Positions 1 to 8,601 of a stretch of DNA of 64,000 nucleotides are shown here, piece by piece (within the stretch, counting starts at the first letter, position 1; each line of letters begins with the position of its first letter). The position numbers and the translations under genes were made by a program. The notes below the pieces were generated by a model. It was not told where the DNA came from. It worked only from the letters and a program-made list of their open reading frames with translations, and did not search any database. The stretch is from assembly GCA_963741405.1 (NCBI GenBank), contig CAVUHX010000031.1, positions 62,001 through 126,000 of the forward strand, in the 5' to 3' direction. The stretch is from Roseiarcus sp963741405. Lineage in GTDB: Bacteria > Pseudomonadota > Alphaproteobacteria > Rhizobiales > Beijerinckiaceae.

Positions 1-834
1 TGGCCGTCGCTGTGGTGGCGCAAGCGGTGTGGGGCATGACGCGAACGCTCACGCCGGATCGCGCACGGGCGATGATCGCGCTGGCCGCTATCGCTGTGGT
101 AGTCATCGTCGAGGGGTCATTCGGACAGATCGCGGCGATTGCCCTCGGCGCGGTCGCCGGCCTTCGCCTTTGCCGTGGCGAAGCAGCGGCCTTGTCGGGA
201 CAGTTGCGCTGTCCTGTTTCGCGGCGCGGCGGCTCTTGTTGCCTTTGCCGCGCTCCTCCTGATTCCGCTGGTCATATCCGGCGGGGGCAGTCGCCAAGCC
301 GTCGCGCTATTCGAAGCCTTCTATCGGTCGGGCGCGCTGGTGTTTGGCGGCGGCCATGTCGTGCTGCCCTTGCTCCAGGCGCAAGTGGTTGCGCCGCATT
401 GGGTGACGAACGAGACGTTTCTAGCAGGCTATGGATTGGCGCAAGCTGTGCCTGGGCCTCTCTTCACATTCGCCGCCTATCTCGGCGCGGTGATGGGGCC
501 GACGCCGAACGGTGTTGCCGGCGCGGCGATTGCGCTCGTCGCGATCTTTCTCCCCGGCATGTTGCTCGTTTATGGCATGTTGCCCTTCTGGGACGAACTA
601 CGCAGCGGCCACACCGTTCAAGCCGCCATGCGCGGCGCAAACGCTGCCGAGGTCGGTATTCTTGGGCTGGCCCTCTACAACCCTATTTGGACAAGTGGTG
701 TCCTTACATCGCGAGACTTCGCCCTCGCGGTCGGCGGATTCCTCCTGTTGACGGTCTGGAAGGCTCCGCCGTGGGTTGTCGTCATCTTGCTGGCGGGTTC
801 CGCCGCCCTGTTAGCCGCGACACACTATTCTTGA
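1..834 (+). pseudogene. chrA: Chromate transporter ChrA, 3' part, one frame break
   Basis: This is the C-terminal part of a chromate efflux permease of the CHR family, an inner-membrane protein that exports chromate. The gene begins left of the window. Up to about base 165 the conserved sequence (AVVAQAVWGMTRTL, then a hydrophobic stretch) is read in the third frame. From about base 200 it continues in the first frame with typical ChrA text, including FGGGHVVLPLL, AQAVPGPLFTFAAYLG and several membrane segments ending LLAGSAALLAATHYS. The switch corresponds to one extra base between about 160 and 200. No stop codon interrupts either half, so a sequencing error is as likely as a real mutation. 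Family assignment is confident; whether it works is not. Confidence 0.85.
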
Positions 835-923
835 TCGAAGTCACATAAGCTCCATTCTGCTAGACGGCGCTTTGCGTAAGTCTTGATTTTTGTACTTTGC
901 TGGAATTACCGCCGAGGTTTCCG

Positions 924-2180
924 CTAGAACATTGGCGTTGGGACGCGCCCCCACCCTGTGCCCGGGCCGAGGGCCTGGGTGTCCAGCAAGGTGAGGTTGT
1001 GCATATCCACGTCGGCGAAGAACAGCGGGACGCGAGACGTTGTGATGCCGAAAACATCAGCGCTCGTGTTTAAGGGTCCCGGGGAGTCGAGCCGCAGGAA
1101 GATGAGCCGGCGGACCATGCCTCCGGAGGTCGAGTTAGTCCCCGATGCTCCTCCTATGCCGTGGTGCGCCGCCATGTCGCCGCCCTCAAGGTGTCGGAAG
1201 GGATGGGCGATCCAGTCGGTGATCATCGCTAGCGTCCGACGTTCCTGAAAGAGACGCCACTTTGGGCCGGTGTCTGCGATCATCCCTTGCATCACATAGT
1301 TCTGCGGGATTACGTAGACGAGGACGGGCTCTGACAACTGGTCGAGCCGCGACTTCACCTCCGGCAGCTCCAGCACATCGGGCATCCGGTGCTCAAGCAT
1401 GAAGGAGTCTCCTGGCAGGACGGCCATCGCCGTGATGCGCCCCTCGGACCAGAGCGGCAATTGGGCGACCGTATAGGTTCGAAGGGCGAATGCGCCGCCG
1501 ACAGCCACGAGCGCAAGAATGGCGAAACCAAGCAGAGATCGGAGCATCGCTGATTTCCGAAGGGGCAGCAGGCGGCCCATGCTTCGCTCCACGCTTCGCG
1601 GAACGAACATGCCCGTCCGCACCATATAATCCCGGTACTGATCGCCGAACTGGCTCACCATCCGCCGTTCCTCATCCCTCGCAAGGAGGTAGTAGAGCCC
1701 GGTCATAGCGACCCACAGGACGATGGTGAGGAAACGCGGCCAGAGGATTGCCAAGCCGAGGCCGGTGGCCTCTAGAGCGAGATACTGCGGGTGCCGAATC
1801 CAATGGTAGAGCCCGCCGATCGCCGGGTCGCGTCGAAAGAACTGATGGAAGTAGACCTGCGTCATGCAGACCAGGAAGACGACCGCGCCGACCAAGAAGA
1901 GGCCCGAACCAGCGACCCGCACAGTCTGAAGGAACAACCCGGGCGGCGAGACCATGTGCGGCAGAAAGAATGCGGTGAGCCAGCGCGTGGCGGGCCACTC
2001 GGCCAAGAAGAGGAGGACCGGATTTAGGGCAGCGTAGAAAAACACAGCAAAGGGGCTGATCATGATCAGCACCTCAAGCGCGATAATAAAGTACACGATT
2101 ATCACGCCGCCAAAGAGTCCACGCAATTTGCTCCTGGACGATTTCTCTGAGCTTGTCATGGTACTCATTCGACTCTTCAA
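924..2180 (-). CDS. Isoprenylcysteine carboxyl methyltransferase-like membrane protein with extra C-terminal domain
   Basis: A 418-residue membrane protein whose first half matches the ICMT/PEMT methyltransferase family. It has hydrophobic segments near residues 25-50, 85-107 and 135-165, the motif GLYHWIRHPQYLAL (RHP at 129-131) and a conserved Glu pair in LARDEERR near 170, as in the S-adenosylmethionine-binding part of these enzymes. After a further membrane segment near 213-233 comes about 180 residues of non-membrane sequence that I do not recognise; the family is usually around 150-220 residues long. The methyl acceptor is unknown, and bacterial homologues often lie in metal-resistance or transport clusters. 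It is convergent with the chromate transporter gene. The start used is the first ATG; later in-frame ATGs at residues 5 and 8 are also possible. Confidence 0.7.
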   Translation of the reverse strand: MKSRMSTMTSSEKSSRSKLRGLFGGVIIVYFIIALEVLIMISPFAVFFYAALNPVLLFLAEWPATRWLTAFFLPHMVSPPGLFLQTVRVAGSGLFLVGAVVFLVCMTQVYFHQFFRRDPAIGGLYHWIRHPQYLALEATGLGLAILWPRFLTIVLWVAMTGLYYLLARDEERRMVSQFGDQYRDYMVRTGMFVPRSVERSMGRLLPLRKSAMLRSLLGFAILALVAVGGAFALRTYTVAQLPLWSEGRITAMAVLPGDSFMLEHRMPDVLELPEVKSRLDQLSEPVLVYVIPQNYVMQGMIADTGPKWRLFQERRTLAMITDWIAHPFRHLEGGDMAAHHGIGGASGTNSTSGGMVRRLIFLRLDSPGPLNTSADVFGITTSRVPLFFADVDMHNLTLLDTQALGPGTGWGRVPTPMF

Positions 2181-2228
2181 TCGGCTAAACTTGTAACGCG
2201 GAGCATGGAAGTCTCCTTCGTTGGAGGA

Positions 2229-3761
2229 AACTGTCCGTAGCTCGTCAACCTGTCGTGTTTTTGTAGCGTATGATGTGGCGTCTTCGGGTTGATGTTCGAA
2301 GCGGGTCGGAAGCCGCGGACGGCCCGGCTCGAGAGGAGGATGCTGCGTCGATCATCTCCGGGTTGGGTTTGGGCTGTTTCCTTGTTCGGCTGGGCGGCCG
2401 TTTCCTCGTCCCGGCCTGCGCAGCGGAATTGGCGTCGCGCGCAGGGGCGGTCAAGGATGCGCGCAAGCGCGCCCGACAGGGCTTGTCCTTGACGGCCCCG
2501 AGCACGACGCCAGACTTGGGCGCAGTCGGGACGCGGAGGACTCCCTCGGCGTCGTAGTCGGCGAGCCGATGCGGGCCGAGGAACACAGCGCAGGCTCCGT
2601 CGGGGTACTCGTGCACCCGCACCTGCGCCCTGACGAAATGCGGGCGCAGGCGGCTCTCCGGCAGTTGCAGGCGCCTTGCGTTCCAGGCGACGGTGTTGTC
2701 GCCGGCGACCGTGCGCTCCTCGACGACGCAGAGGATCTCGCGCCACATCTCCTTGGCGTCGGGGACGAAGGCCGAGGCCTCCTGCTCGGGGTCGACGGCG
2801 AAGCGGGCGTTGTGCTCGGCGATGTAATGGCTCTTCAGCCAGGCGTTGGCCGCCTCGACGGTCTCGATCCCGGCCAGCCGCAGCTCCTTGGGGAGCCGGT
2901 CCTGCAGGGTGGCGAACAGCCGCTCGGAGCGTCCCCGCGCCTGTGGCGAATAGGCGGCGATGTGCTCGATCCCCAGATGCGCCAGAGCCCGCCCGACCTG
3001 CGTCTGGACCGTGCCCGAGACTTTCCCGCCGGCCTCCGGGGTATGAAAGTAATGGCTGCCGCGGTCGGTGTAGAGCGCACAGAACAGGCCGCGCTCGCCG
3101 ATCACCTCGCGCAAGGCCTCAAAGGTCGAGGCCGTTCCCTCCTCTTCGACGAGGATCATCGAGTAGATCTCGCTCGTGGCGTCGTCCATGGTGACGATCA
3201 GGTCCATCGAGGGCCTGCCCTCGACCCACACGTGCCGCGACCCGTCCTGATGCAGCATCATGCCGCGCATCGGCCGGCGCGGCCGCTTCTTGCGGTGCGC
3301 CGAGCGCTTGGGCGCCGGCCTGACCAGCCCGGCCCTGTGCAGGCAAAGCTTCGTCACGGTGTAGCCAAGCGTGTAATTGTGGCGCTTGGTCAGCTGCTCG
3401 TGGAAATGCCTGACCGTGAAGTCGGCGTACTTGTCCCGGTAGAGCCCGAGCATCCGCTCGACCTCCTCTTCCGGCGCACGCCGCGGCGACGGCGCGCCGC
3501 GCCGATCGACCAGCCCAGCCTCGCCGTCCGCCTCGTAGCGCTCTCTCCATCGCTGGAAAGAGCGAACGCTCATCCCCAACAACTCCGCCGCCGTCTCCTG
3601 TGTCATCTCTCCCGAGTCCCAGCGGTCCAAAATCGTCGAAAACCGCATCTTCCGTATTCCCTCGCGAATGTGCGCCGTGTCCATCAAGGCCCTCCAGGGC
3701 CTCCAAAAAACACGACACTTCACGAGCTACGAAATCACGTCACCCATCGCTAGCGACAGTT
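2229..3761 (-). mobile_element. ISNCY-like insertion sequence, complete
   Basis: The element is about 1.53 kb with one transposase gene. Both ends read inward from AACTGTC (2229-2235, and its complement at 3755-3761). Further in, both share the block CGTAGCTCGT followed by TGTCGTGTTTTT (left 2236-2262; right, on the complement, about 3704-3730). The right end carries some 20 extra bases between these two blocks, so the ends are asymmetric. The element is flanked by the direct repeat GGAGGA (2223-2228 and 3762-3767), a likely target duplication. It sits between the methyltransferase-like gene and the Crp-type regulator, in what was their shared upstream region. Confidence 0.8.
2245..3684 (-). 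CDS. ISNCY family transposase
   Basis: A DDE transposase of 479 residues, the only gene of the insertion sequence around it. The N-terminus has a helix-turn-helix (TQETAAELLGMSVRSFQRW) that should bind the element ends. A catalytic core follows with the acidic residues in LHQDGSRH, LYTDRGSHYF and GRSERLFATLQ, and then a basic C-terminal tail. I chose the ATG at 3684 because GGAGGG lies just before it and the protein then starts MDTAHIREGIRKMRF, typical of this family; an upstream in-frame start would extend it by 13 residues. The reading frame is intact, so the element may still be able to move. Confidence 0.9.
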   Translation of the reverse strand: MDTAHIREGIRKMRFSTILDRWDSGEMTQETAAELLGMSVRSFQRWRERYEADGEAGLVDRRGAPSPRRAPEEEVERMLGLYRDKYADFTVRHFHEQLTKRHNYTLGYTVTKLCLHRAGLVRPAPKRSAHRKKRPRRPMRGMMLHQDGSRHVWVEGRPSMDLIVTMDDATSEIYSMILVEEEGTASTFEALREVIGERGLFCALYTDRGSHYFHTPEAGGKVSGTVQTQVGRALAHLGIEHIAAYSPQARGRSERLFATLQDRLPKELRLAGIETVEAANAWLKSHYIAEHNARFAVDPEQEASAFVPDAKEMWREILCVVEERTVAGDNTVAWNARRLQLPESRLRPHFVRAQVRVHEYPDGACAVFLGPHRLADYDAEGVLRVPTAPKSGVVLGAVKDKPCRARLRASLTAPARDANSAAQAGTRKRPPSRTRKQPKPNPEMIDAASSSRAGPSAASDPLRTSTRRRHIIRYKNTTG

Positions 3762-3792
3762 GGAGGAAACTTGCCATACGTTGACCGTCTGC

Positions 3793-3812
3793 GACATGAT
3801 AGCGATCATGTC
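3793..3812. promoter_or_regulatory. Palindrome over the start of the Crp-type regulator
   Basis: Two perfect 8-bp arms, GACATGAT and ATCATGTC, are separated by AGCG. The palindrome spans both candidate ATG codons (3796 and 3808) of the regulator gene. A dimeric Crp-family protein binding its own start region would fit, but this is inference; it could also be a small RNA hairpin. Confidence 0.35.
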
Positions 3813-4344
3813 TGAGGAACTAAGTTCACTCCTTCGGGGATTGCGGGGCAGCGAATGCGCGTTCGCCGCTGGCGCATCGGTCTTCCACCTGAACGACCAT
3901 GTCCGCCTTGTTCATTTCGTACGGCGCGGAACGATTCATCTCGTGCGGCACCAAGACAACGGCGCGGCTCTGATCCTGCAACGCGCTCGTGCGGGCTCGA
4001 TCCTGGCGGAGGCCTCGGTTTATTCAGAACGCTATCATTGCGATGCCCGAGCTGAAAGCGCAGCCGTGACGTGGGCCGCTCCGCAAAAGGATTTGCGCCG
4101 CCTCCTGGAAGCGAAACCAGAAGCCTCTCAAGCTTGGGCTCGCTATCTGACGTATGAGGTCCAGCGCGCCCGACTTCATGCCGAAATCCTGTCGCTCAAG
4201 ACGGTCGGGGCGCGGCTCCGAGCTTGGATAATTTGGAACGGCGCTCTGCCCGGAAAGGGGCAGTGGCGTCGGATCGCCGATGAGATTGGCGTTAGCCCTG
4301 AGGCTCTCTATCGGGAAATCGCTAAACGCTCGGCGGTCGCATAA
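3796..4344 (+). CDS. Crp/Fnr family transcriptional regulator (short)
   Basis: A regulator of about 182 residues. The N-terminal part is a cyclic-nucleotide-binding-like beta roll (SVFHLNDHVRLVHFVRRG, then LILQRARAGSILAEASVYSE), and a helix-turn-helix ends the protein (WRRIADEIGVSPEALYREIAKR). It is shorter than classical Crp (about 210), and the effector pocket cannot be judged. No good ribosome-binding site precedes either ATG (3796, 3808); a GGAGG lies about 30 bases upstream, next to the insertion-sequence boundary. A TTG at 3760 would give a longer product that starts inside the right end of the insertion sequence. The element now separates this gene from its former neighbours, so its present promoter is uncertain. 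Confidence 0.75.
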   Translation: MIAIMSEELSSLLRGLRGSECAFAAGASVFHLNDHVRLVHFVRRGTIHLVRHQDNGAALILQRARAGSILAEASVYSERYHCDARAESAAVTWAAPQKDLRRLLEAKPEASQAWARYLTYEVQRARLHAEILSLKTVGARLRAWIIWNGALPGKGQWRRIADEIGVSPEALYREIAKRSAVA

Positions 4345-4845
4345 GATTGGTATGCGGAGCCGCAGGCCGCCTCCGGGCAGCCTTTGCGCGTCGCCCGCAC
4401 TCTCTCAAAAGACGCCGATTTTCGGCCTGAATCCGTGCGTGCAAAATTCTTGATTCTTGCACCGCGAGCAATGCCCGCTCAGGGGTCGATTTGACCCGTT
4501 CGCCACGCGGTCGGCGAATGACCGGATGTTCAGCATTGCGGTCGCCTCGGCCGTCGGTTTCAACTGATCGCAATCCGCTCTACCGATGTTCTGCCGGCGC
4601 CTTGATCGATGCCTGCTTCGGGGTCATGAACGGCCGATCAGACGGTGGCGGCGCTGCACGCAGGTCAGTCTACATGTAGCGGAAGTCTGTCCTAACCGGA
4701 TAGGCACGGATTGCTCTTTGAAAGAGACCGCAGACCGGGACCTCGGCCATGTCGAAGTGCTCGGGGAAGTGGTCAGCCCATACATTGGTTCCTTCGTTCC
4801 CTTACCGCCCGGTGTACACGCGCGCGTGGCCCGAAGCTGACGAAT
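4345..4845. other. Intergenic stretch, no gene seen
   Basis: About 500 bases between the Crp-type regulator and the decayed DUF4405 gene. Short open frames exist on both strands but none has a ribosome-binding site or a recognisable family. I see no tRNA, clear terminator or repeat. Confidence 0.5.
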
Positions 4846-5361
4846 TCACTCGTTCATGAACACGACCTCGAGCAGATGCATCTCCCTGAGGTGGTTTTCG
4901 GCAGCGAGTTCGCCAATGGATTGCTGGCTGCTCGCGGCAATCCCATGCGCGCTCAACCTGCCCACGAGGCTCTCCGGGGCGAGGTGGGGTCAAGCTCGCC
5001 AATGTCGACAAGGGGGCGTCGACAAGGGCCTGCTCGACGGTTTTCCTTAGATGACCGCCTGCGCCGATTCCCGCGGAGAACGAGGCGACGAGGATGACGA
5101 CGAAAGCCGCGACGCTGGCCTTGCCCCAACGGGATTTGAGATGCTTCACAAACGGGCGGGAATTCGCAGCGATGTGAGCGCCGGCGGCCGCAAGAAAGAG
5201 CCATGAGAACCACTCATGGCTTCTCCGCTTAGGCCCCGATCCAAACCGAAGAACATCAGGACTCCGGTCGCCGACATCAATAGGAACGCGCCGGTGGTTA
5301 TGGGCGTCGCCCAGGTGCGTGAAGGAATGATCGCGGCTGGAAGCCGATCGACTATGAACAT
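4846..5361 (-). pseudogene. DUF4405 / cytochrome b561-like membrane protein, two frame breaks
   Basis: The gene starts at an ATG with GGAGAGG just upstream and reads MFIVDRLPAAIIPSRTWATP then ITTGAFLLMSATGVLMFF, the first helix of the DUF4405 family. Near 5215-5240 the frame changes, and the second helix (HEWFSWLFLAAAGAHIAANSRPF, with its conserved His residues) is read in another frame, followed by a third helix and VEQALVDAPLSTLA. Near 4980 it changes again to finish GRLSAHGIAASSQQSIGELA and MNE. The two shifts are opposite in sign, so the gene length is nearly conserved. Real decay and sequencing errors both fit. Family members are haem-binding membrane proteins of uncertain role. Confidence 0.65.
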
Positions 5362-5652
5362 GAACCTGCCTCTCCGCATTGCTGACCGTCTTCCGCGACA
5401 CGATCGAAGCGGTCTCACGCTTCGGAGCTGAAGGATTGCGCTGGAATGGTCGCGTCTGGAATCGACTGCTCCTGGCGGCGCCTGTTAAGGCAGCCGTTCG
5501 TGCGAGAGTTTGATGCAGGTCAAACAAGCCTTTGCGATTCCCGCCCGGGAACGCGAACATGGTTTCGTCCGCGCCCGCGGGTAACCCCCTGTTTAACAAT
5601 TACGGTTACCCGAAGGTAACGGCCGCGCCGCCGTCGCCGTCCGAGTCTTCGC

Positions 5653-6819
5653 GTGCCGAACCGCCGATCTTCGAACCTGCTGCGCCGCCGCGATGTCCTC
5701 GCTCTCATCGCCGGCGCGGCGCTGCCATGGCCGGCGCATGGGCGGGCCGCGCAGGCCGCGCTGGAGGAGATTGTCGGCTTCACCGGGCAGAAACTGTTCC
5801 TGGCGACGAAGCCGCCGGCGCTGGTGATCGGTGCGGTGCGCAACAGCCAGGGCGCAGTTTTCGGCTTCGGCCGGCGCTCCGAACGGACGTTCCGGCCGCC
5901 GGACGGCGACACGGTTTTCCGGATCGGCTCGATCACCAAGGCTTTCACCGGACAGGTTTTGGCGAGCCTGGCCGCGGACGGAGTCGTGAGCCTGACCGAC
6001 CGGCTGACCAAATACGCGCCCGAATTCGAGGAGTCGCTGTCGGAAGGCGGCCGGCCGATCCGCCTCATCGACCTCGCCACCCACTCGGGCGGCTTGCCGC
6101 GCGAGGCGCCGCACGGCGAGGAGCCGCCGGGCAACCCCTTCGTCACCATCACCCGGGCCGCCTTCGTCGCCTGGCTCAGGAACAATCCGCTGCTGTTCAC
6201 GCCCGGCACGTCGGTTCTCGATTCGAACTTCGGCTTCGACCTGCTCGCCGCCGCCCTTTCCGCCGCGGCGCAAAAACCCTATTCGGATCTCGTCGCCGAG
6301 CGCGTCCTCAAGCCCCTCGGCCTCGCCGACACGACCTTTGCGCCCGCGGACGGCCAGTGGGCGCGCCTGATGCGCGGCCACGGCTTCGACGGCCGGGCCT
6401 TGCCCTATGCGCCGACCGGGCAGACCATGGTCGGCTCCGGCGGGCTCTATTCTTCGCCGCGCGACCTCCTGCGCTGGCTGCAATGGCACCTCGACCGGTT
6501 CTCGAACGACCGGGCCGCCGAACGCCTGATCGACCACGCCGCCTGGCTGCCGCGCGACGGCCTCCAGTCGGTGTCCGGCGTGGACGGCGAGGGCCGCATG
6601 GACGCGATGGGGCTCGGCTGGGTGATCATGCAGCCGGAGGGCGACCGCCCGCTCGTCTTGCAGAAGGTCGGCGGCCTGCAGGGGGTGGTCTCCTACGTCG
6701 CCTTCGCGCCGACCCGCGGCGCCGGCGTGATGGTGGCGATCAACGCCTTCGACGTCAACGCCAGCCTCGCCATCGCCAAGGCGGCGAATGACCTGCTCGC
6801 CGGGCTCGCGCCGCGATAG
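5653..6819 (+). CDS. Serine beta-lactamase / AmpH-like DD-peptidase family protein, exported
   Basis: A 388-residue protein of the class C beta-lactamase fold, closest in style to AmpH D-alanyl-D-alanine carboxypeptidase/endopeptidases, which act on peptidoglycan in the periplasm. A twin-arginine-type signal is visible (RRRDVLALIAGAALPWPAHG, residues 11-30). The nucleophile motif SITK is at 93-96. At the usual Y-x-N motif the sequence reads DSN (190-192), so the conserved Tyr is replaced by Asp, and the third motif is KVGG rather than KTG or HxG. Activity may therefore differ from true AmpH. The start is a GTG without a strong ribosome-binding site. It is a single gene, convergent with the aminopeptidase gene. 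Confidence 0.8.
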   Translation: MPNRRSSNLLRRRDVLALIAGAALPWPAHGRAAQAALEEIVGFTGQKLFLATKPPALVIGAVRNSQGAVFGFGRRSERTFRPPDGDTVFRIGSITKAFTGQVLASLAADGVVSLTDRLTKYAPEFEESLSEGGRPIRLIDLATHSGGLPREAPHGEEPPGNPFVTITRAAFVAWLRNNPLLFTPGTSVLDSNFGFDLLAAALSAAAQKPYSDLVAERVLKPLGLADTTFAPADGQWARLMRGHGFDGRALPYAPTGQTMVGSGGLYSSPRDLLRWLQWHLDRFSNDRAAERLIDHAAWLPRDGLQSVSGVDGEGRMDAMGLGWVIMQPEGDRPLVLQKVGGLQGVVSYVAFAPTRGAGVMVAINAFDVNASLAIAKAANDLLAGLAPR

Positions 6820-6968
6820 GCGCTTTCTTGTTTTACATATTATTTAGGTTATATAAGGCAGGCAGATTTGCCGCCGCTAAGGCGGGTCGCAACCCTTTGA
6901 AAAAGCTTATCGCCGCCGCTAAACCGGCGCTAAACGGCTCGCTGCCGATCGCCCGCGGCGGGGCGGCC

Positions 6969-8357
6969 TCACCGCTTGGGATAGCGCTCGCAAAGCAGGT
7001 CGAACAGTCCCCGCGCCGCCTGGATCTCGCCGCCCGCCGGCCCGTACGAGCGCGGCTTCGGGTTCCAGGCGTAGACGTCGAAATGCGCCCAGGCCCCCGC
7101 CTTGTCGACGAACCGGCGCAGGAACAAGGCCGCGGTGATCGACCCGGCCATTCCGGCCCCGCTGCCCGAATTGCTGACGTCGCCGACGGTTCCCTCGATC
7201 ATCGCCTCGTAGGGGCGCCACAGCGGCATGCGCCAGACCGGGTCGGCGGCCTTCGCGGCGCACTCGGCGATCGCGCCGGCGAGGCGATCGTCGTCGGTGT
7301 AGAACGGCGGCAGGTCGGGGCCGAGCGCGACCCGAGCCGCCCCGGTCAGCGTGGCGAAATCGAACAGGAGATCGGGCGCGTCCTCGTCGGCGAGCGCAAG
7401 CGCGTCGGCGAGGATCAGCCGGCCCTCGGCGTCGGTGTTGCCGATCTCGACGGCGAGGCCCTTGCGGCTGACGATCACGTCGCCGGGCCGCATCGCCGCG
7501 GCCGAGACGGCGTTCTCGACGATCGGGACGACGACCCTGAGGCGAAGGTCGAGGCTCGCTTCCATGACCAGCCGCGCCAGCGTCAGCGCCGTCGCGGCGC
7601 CGCCCATGTCCTTCTTCATCAGCTCCATGCCGGATGCAGGCTTGATGTCGAGGCCGCCGCTGTCGAAGGTCACCCCCTTGCCGACCAGCGTCACCTTCGG
7701 CGCGCTCTCGCGCCCCCAGACGAAATCGACGATCCTCGGACGATCCGCGGCGGCGCGCCCGACGGCGTGTACGAGGGGGAAATTCGCGGCGATCAGGTCG
7801 TCGCCCCGGACCATCCTCACGCTCGCGTCGAAATCCTCAGCGAGCTTCACCGCCGCCTGTTCGAGCTCGTGCGGTCCGAGAACATTGGCCGGCGCATTGA
7901 CAAGGTCGCGTCCGAAAGCGACCGCGGCGGCGATGCGCTCGATCCGTCCGCTGTCGACGCCTTCCGGAGCGACGACGACGCTCAAGCCGGGCTCCGGCTC
8001 GGACCTGAAACGGGCGTACCGGTAGCGCGCGAGCAGAAATCCGAGCGCCGCCAGATCGGGATCGGCCACGGGATTGGCGAAGCGGTAAACCCCCTTCGGC
8101 AGCGCGGTCGCGAGCTTGCCCGCGGCGAACCGATCGCGCGCCGGCGCGTCAGGCGCGTCGACCCCAAACAAGACAGCGGCGAGCGCCCCGTCCGCGCCAG
8201 GCAGGAACTGCAGCCGCCCTGCCTTCGGCGCAAATCCGCAACGCTCGGCGAACACGGCGCCCGCTTCTCCGATCGAGGACTTCAGGCCCTCCCAGTTGGC
8301 GGCGCTGACGAACCAGATCGGAACGGCGTCGGACGTCGGCGGGGCGAAAGCAGACAC
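6969..8357 (-). CDS. M17 leucyl aminopeptidase family protein
   Basis: A cytosolic metallo-aminopeptidase of 462 residues that removes N-terminal residues from peptides. The C-terminal catalytic domain is complete: Lys227 and Asp232 in VGKGVTFDSGGLDIKP, Asp250 in MKKDMGG, and the signature NTDAEGRL at 307-314 supplying Asp309 and Glu311 for the two metal ions. The N-terminal domain (1-150) is diverged, as is common in the family. Alphaproteobacteria often have two M17 paralogues, a canonical PepA and a shorter protein of this kind. It is transcribed alone, and about 240 bases separate it from the divergent NTPase gene. Confidence 0.92.
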   Translation of the reverse strand: MSAFAPPTSDAVPIWFVSAANWEGLKSSIGEAGAVFAERCGFAPKAGRLQFLPGADGALAAVLFGVDAPDAPARDRFAAGKLATALPKGVYRFANPVADPDLAALGFLLARYRYARFRSEPEPGLSVVVAPEGVDSGRIERIAAAVAFGRDLVNAPANVLGPHELEQAAVKLAEDFDASVRMVRGDDLIAANFPLVHAVGRAAADRPRIVDFVWGRESAPKVTLVGKGVTFDSGGLDIKPASGMELMKKDMGGAATALTLARLVMEASLDLRLRVVVPIVENAVSAAAMRPGDVIVSRKGLAVEIGNTDAEGRLILADALALADEDAPDLLFDFATLTGAARVALGPDLPPFYTDDDRLAGAIAECAAKAADPVWRMPLWRPYEAMIEGTVGDVSNSGSGAGMAGSITAALFLRRFVDKAGAWAHFDVYAWNPKPRSYGPAGGEIQAARGLFDLLCERYPKR

Positions 8358-8601
8358 AATCGGGCTCCTCGAAGCGGATAGGCGCGCCGCGGCTTACCAT
8401 GAAATCGGCGTCCCTCTCCATCGGAATGGCGCCGCTTCATCCGCGCCGTTGGAATGGTTGATATTGTCTCGGAGAACTGACAAGAAAGCCGCCGTTCGAT
8501 CGCCCGGTCTCCCGCCTTGACATGCCGGAGACCGGCGCCCGTAACTGCGCCCGTAGAAGCGAGCGCGCCTGGCTTCGATCATCCTCAAGGCCGGCGGCGC
8601 G

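Noticed and set aside
2569..3753. 394-codon plus-strand frame inside the insertion sequence
   Set aside because: Antisense shadow of the transposase gene, which has the helix-turn-helix and DDE residues.
2220..3771. 13-bp direct repeat GTTGGAGGAAACT as the target duplication of the insertion sequence
   Set aside because: Its outer bases are part of the terminal AACTGTC inverted repeats; only GGAGGA remains as true flank, matching a 6-bp duplication.
4322..4573. 83-codon minus-strand frame after the Crp-type gene
   Set aside because: No ribosome-binding site, Arg-rich composition and no family resemblance.
6828..8381. 517-codon open frame on the plus strand
   Set aside because: It is the antisense shadow of the M17 aminopeptidase gene, Arg-rich and without any family signature; the minus-strand protein has the full catalytic set.
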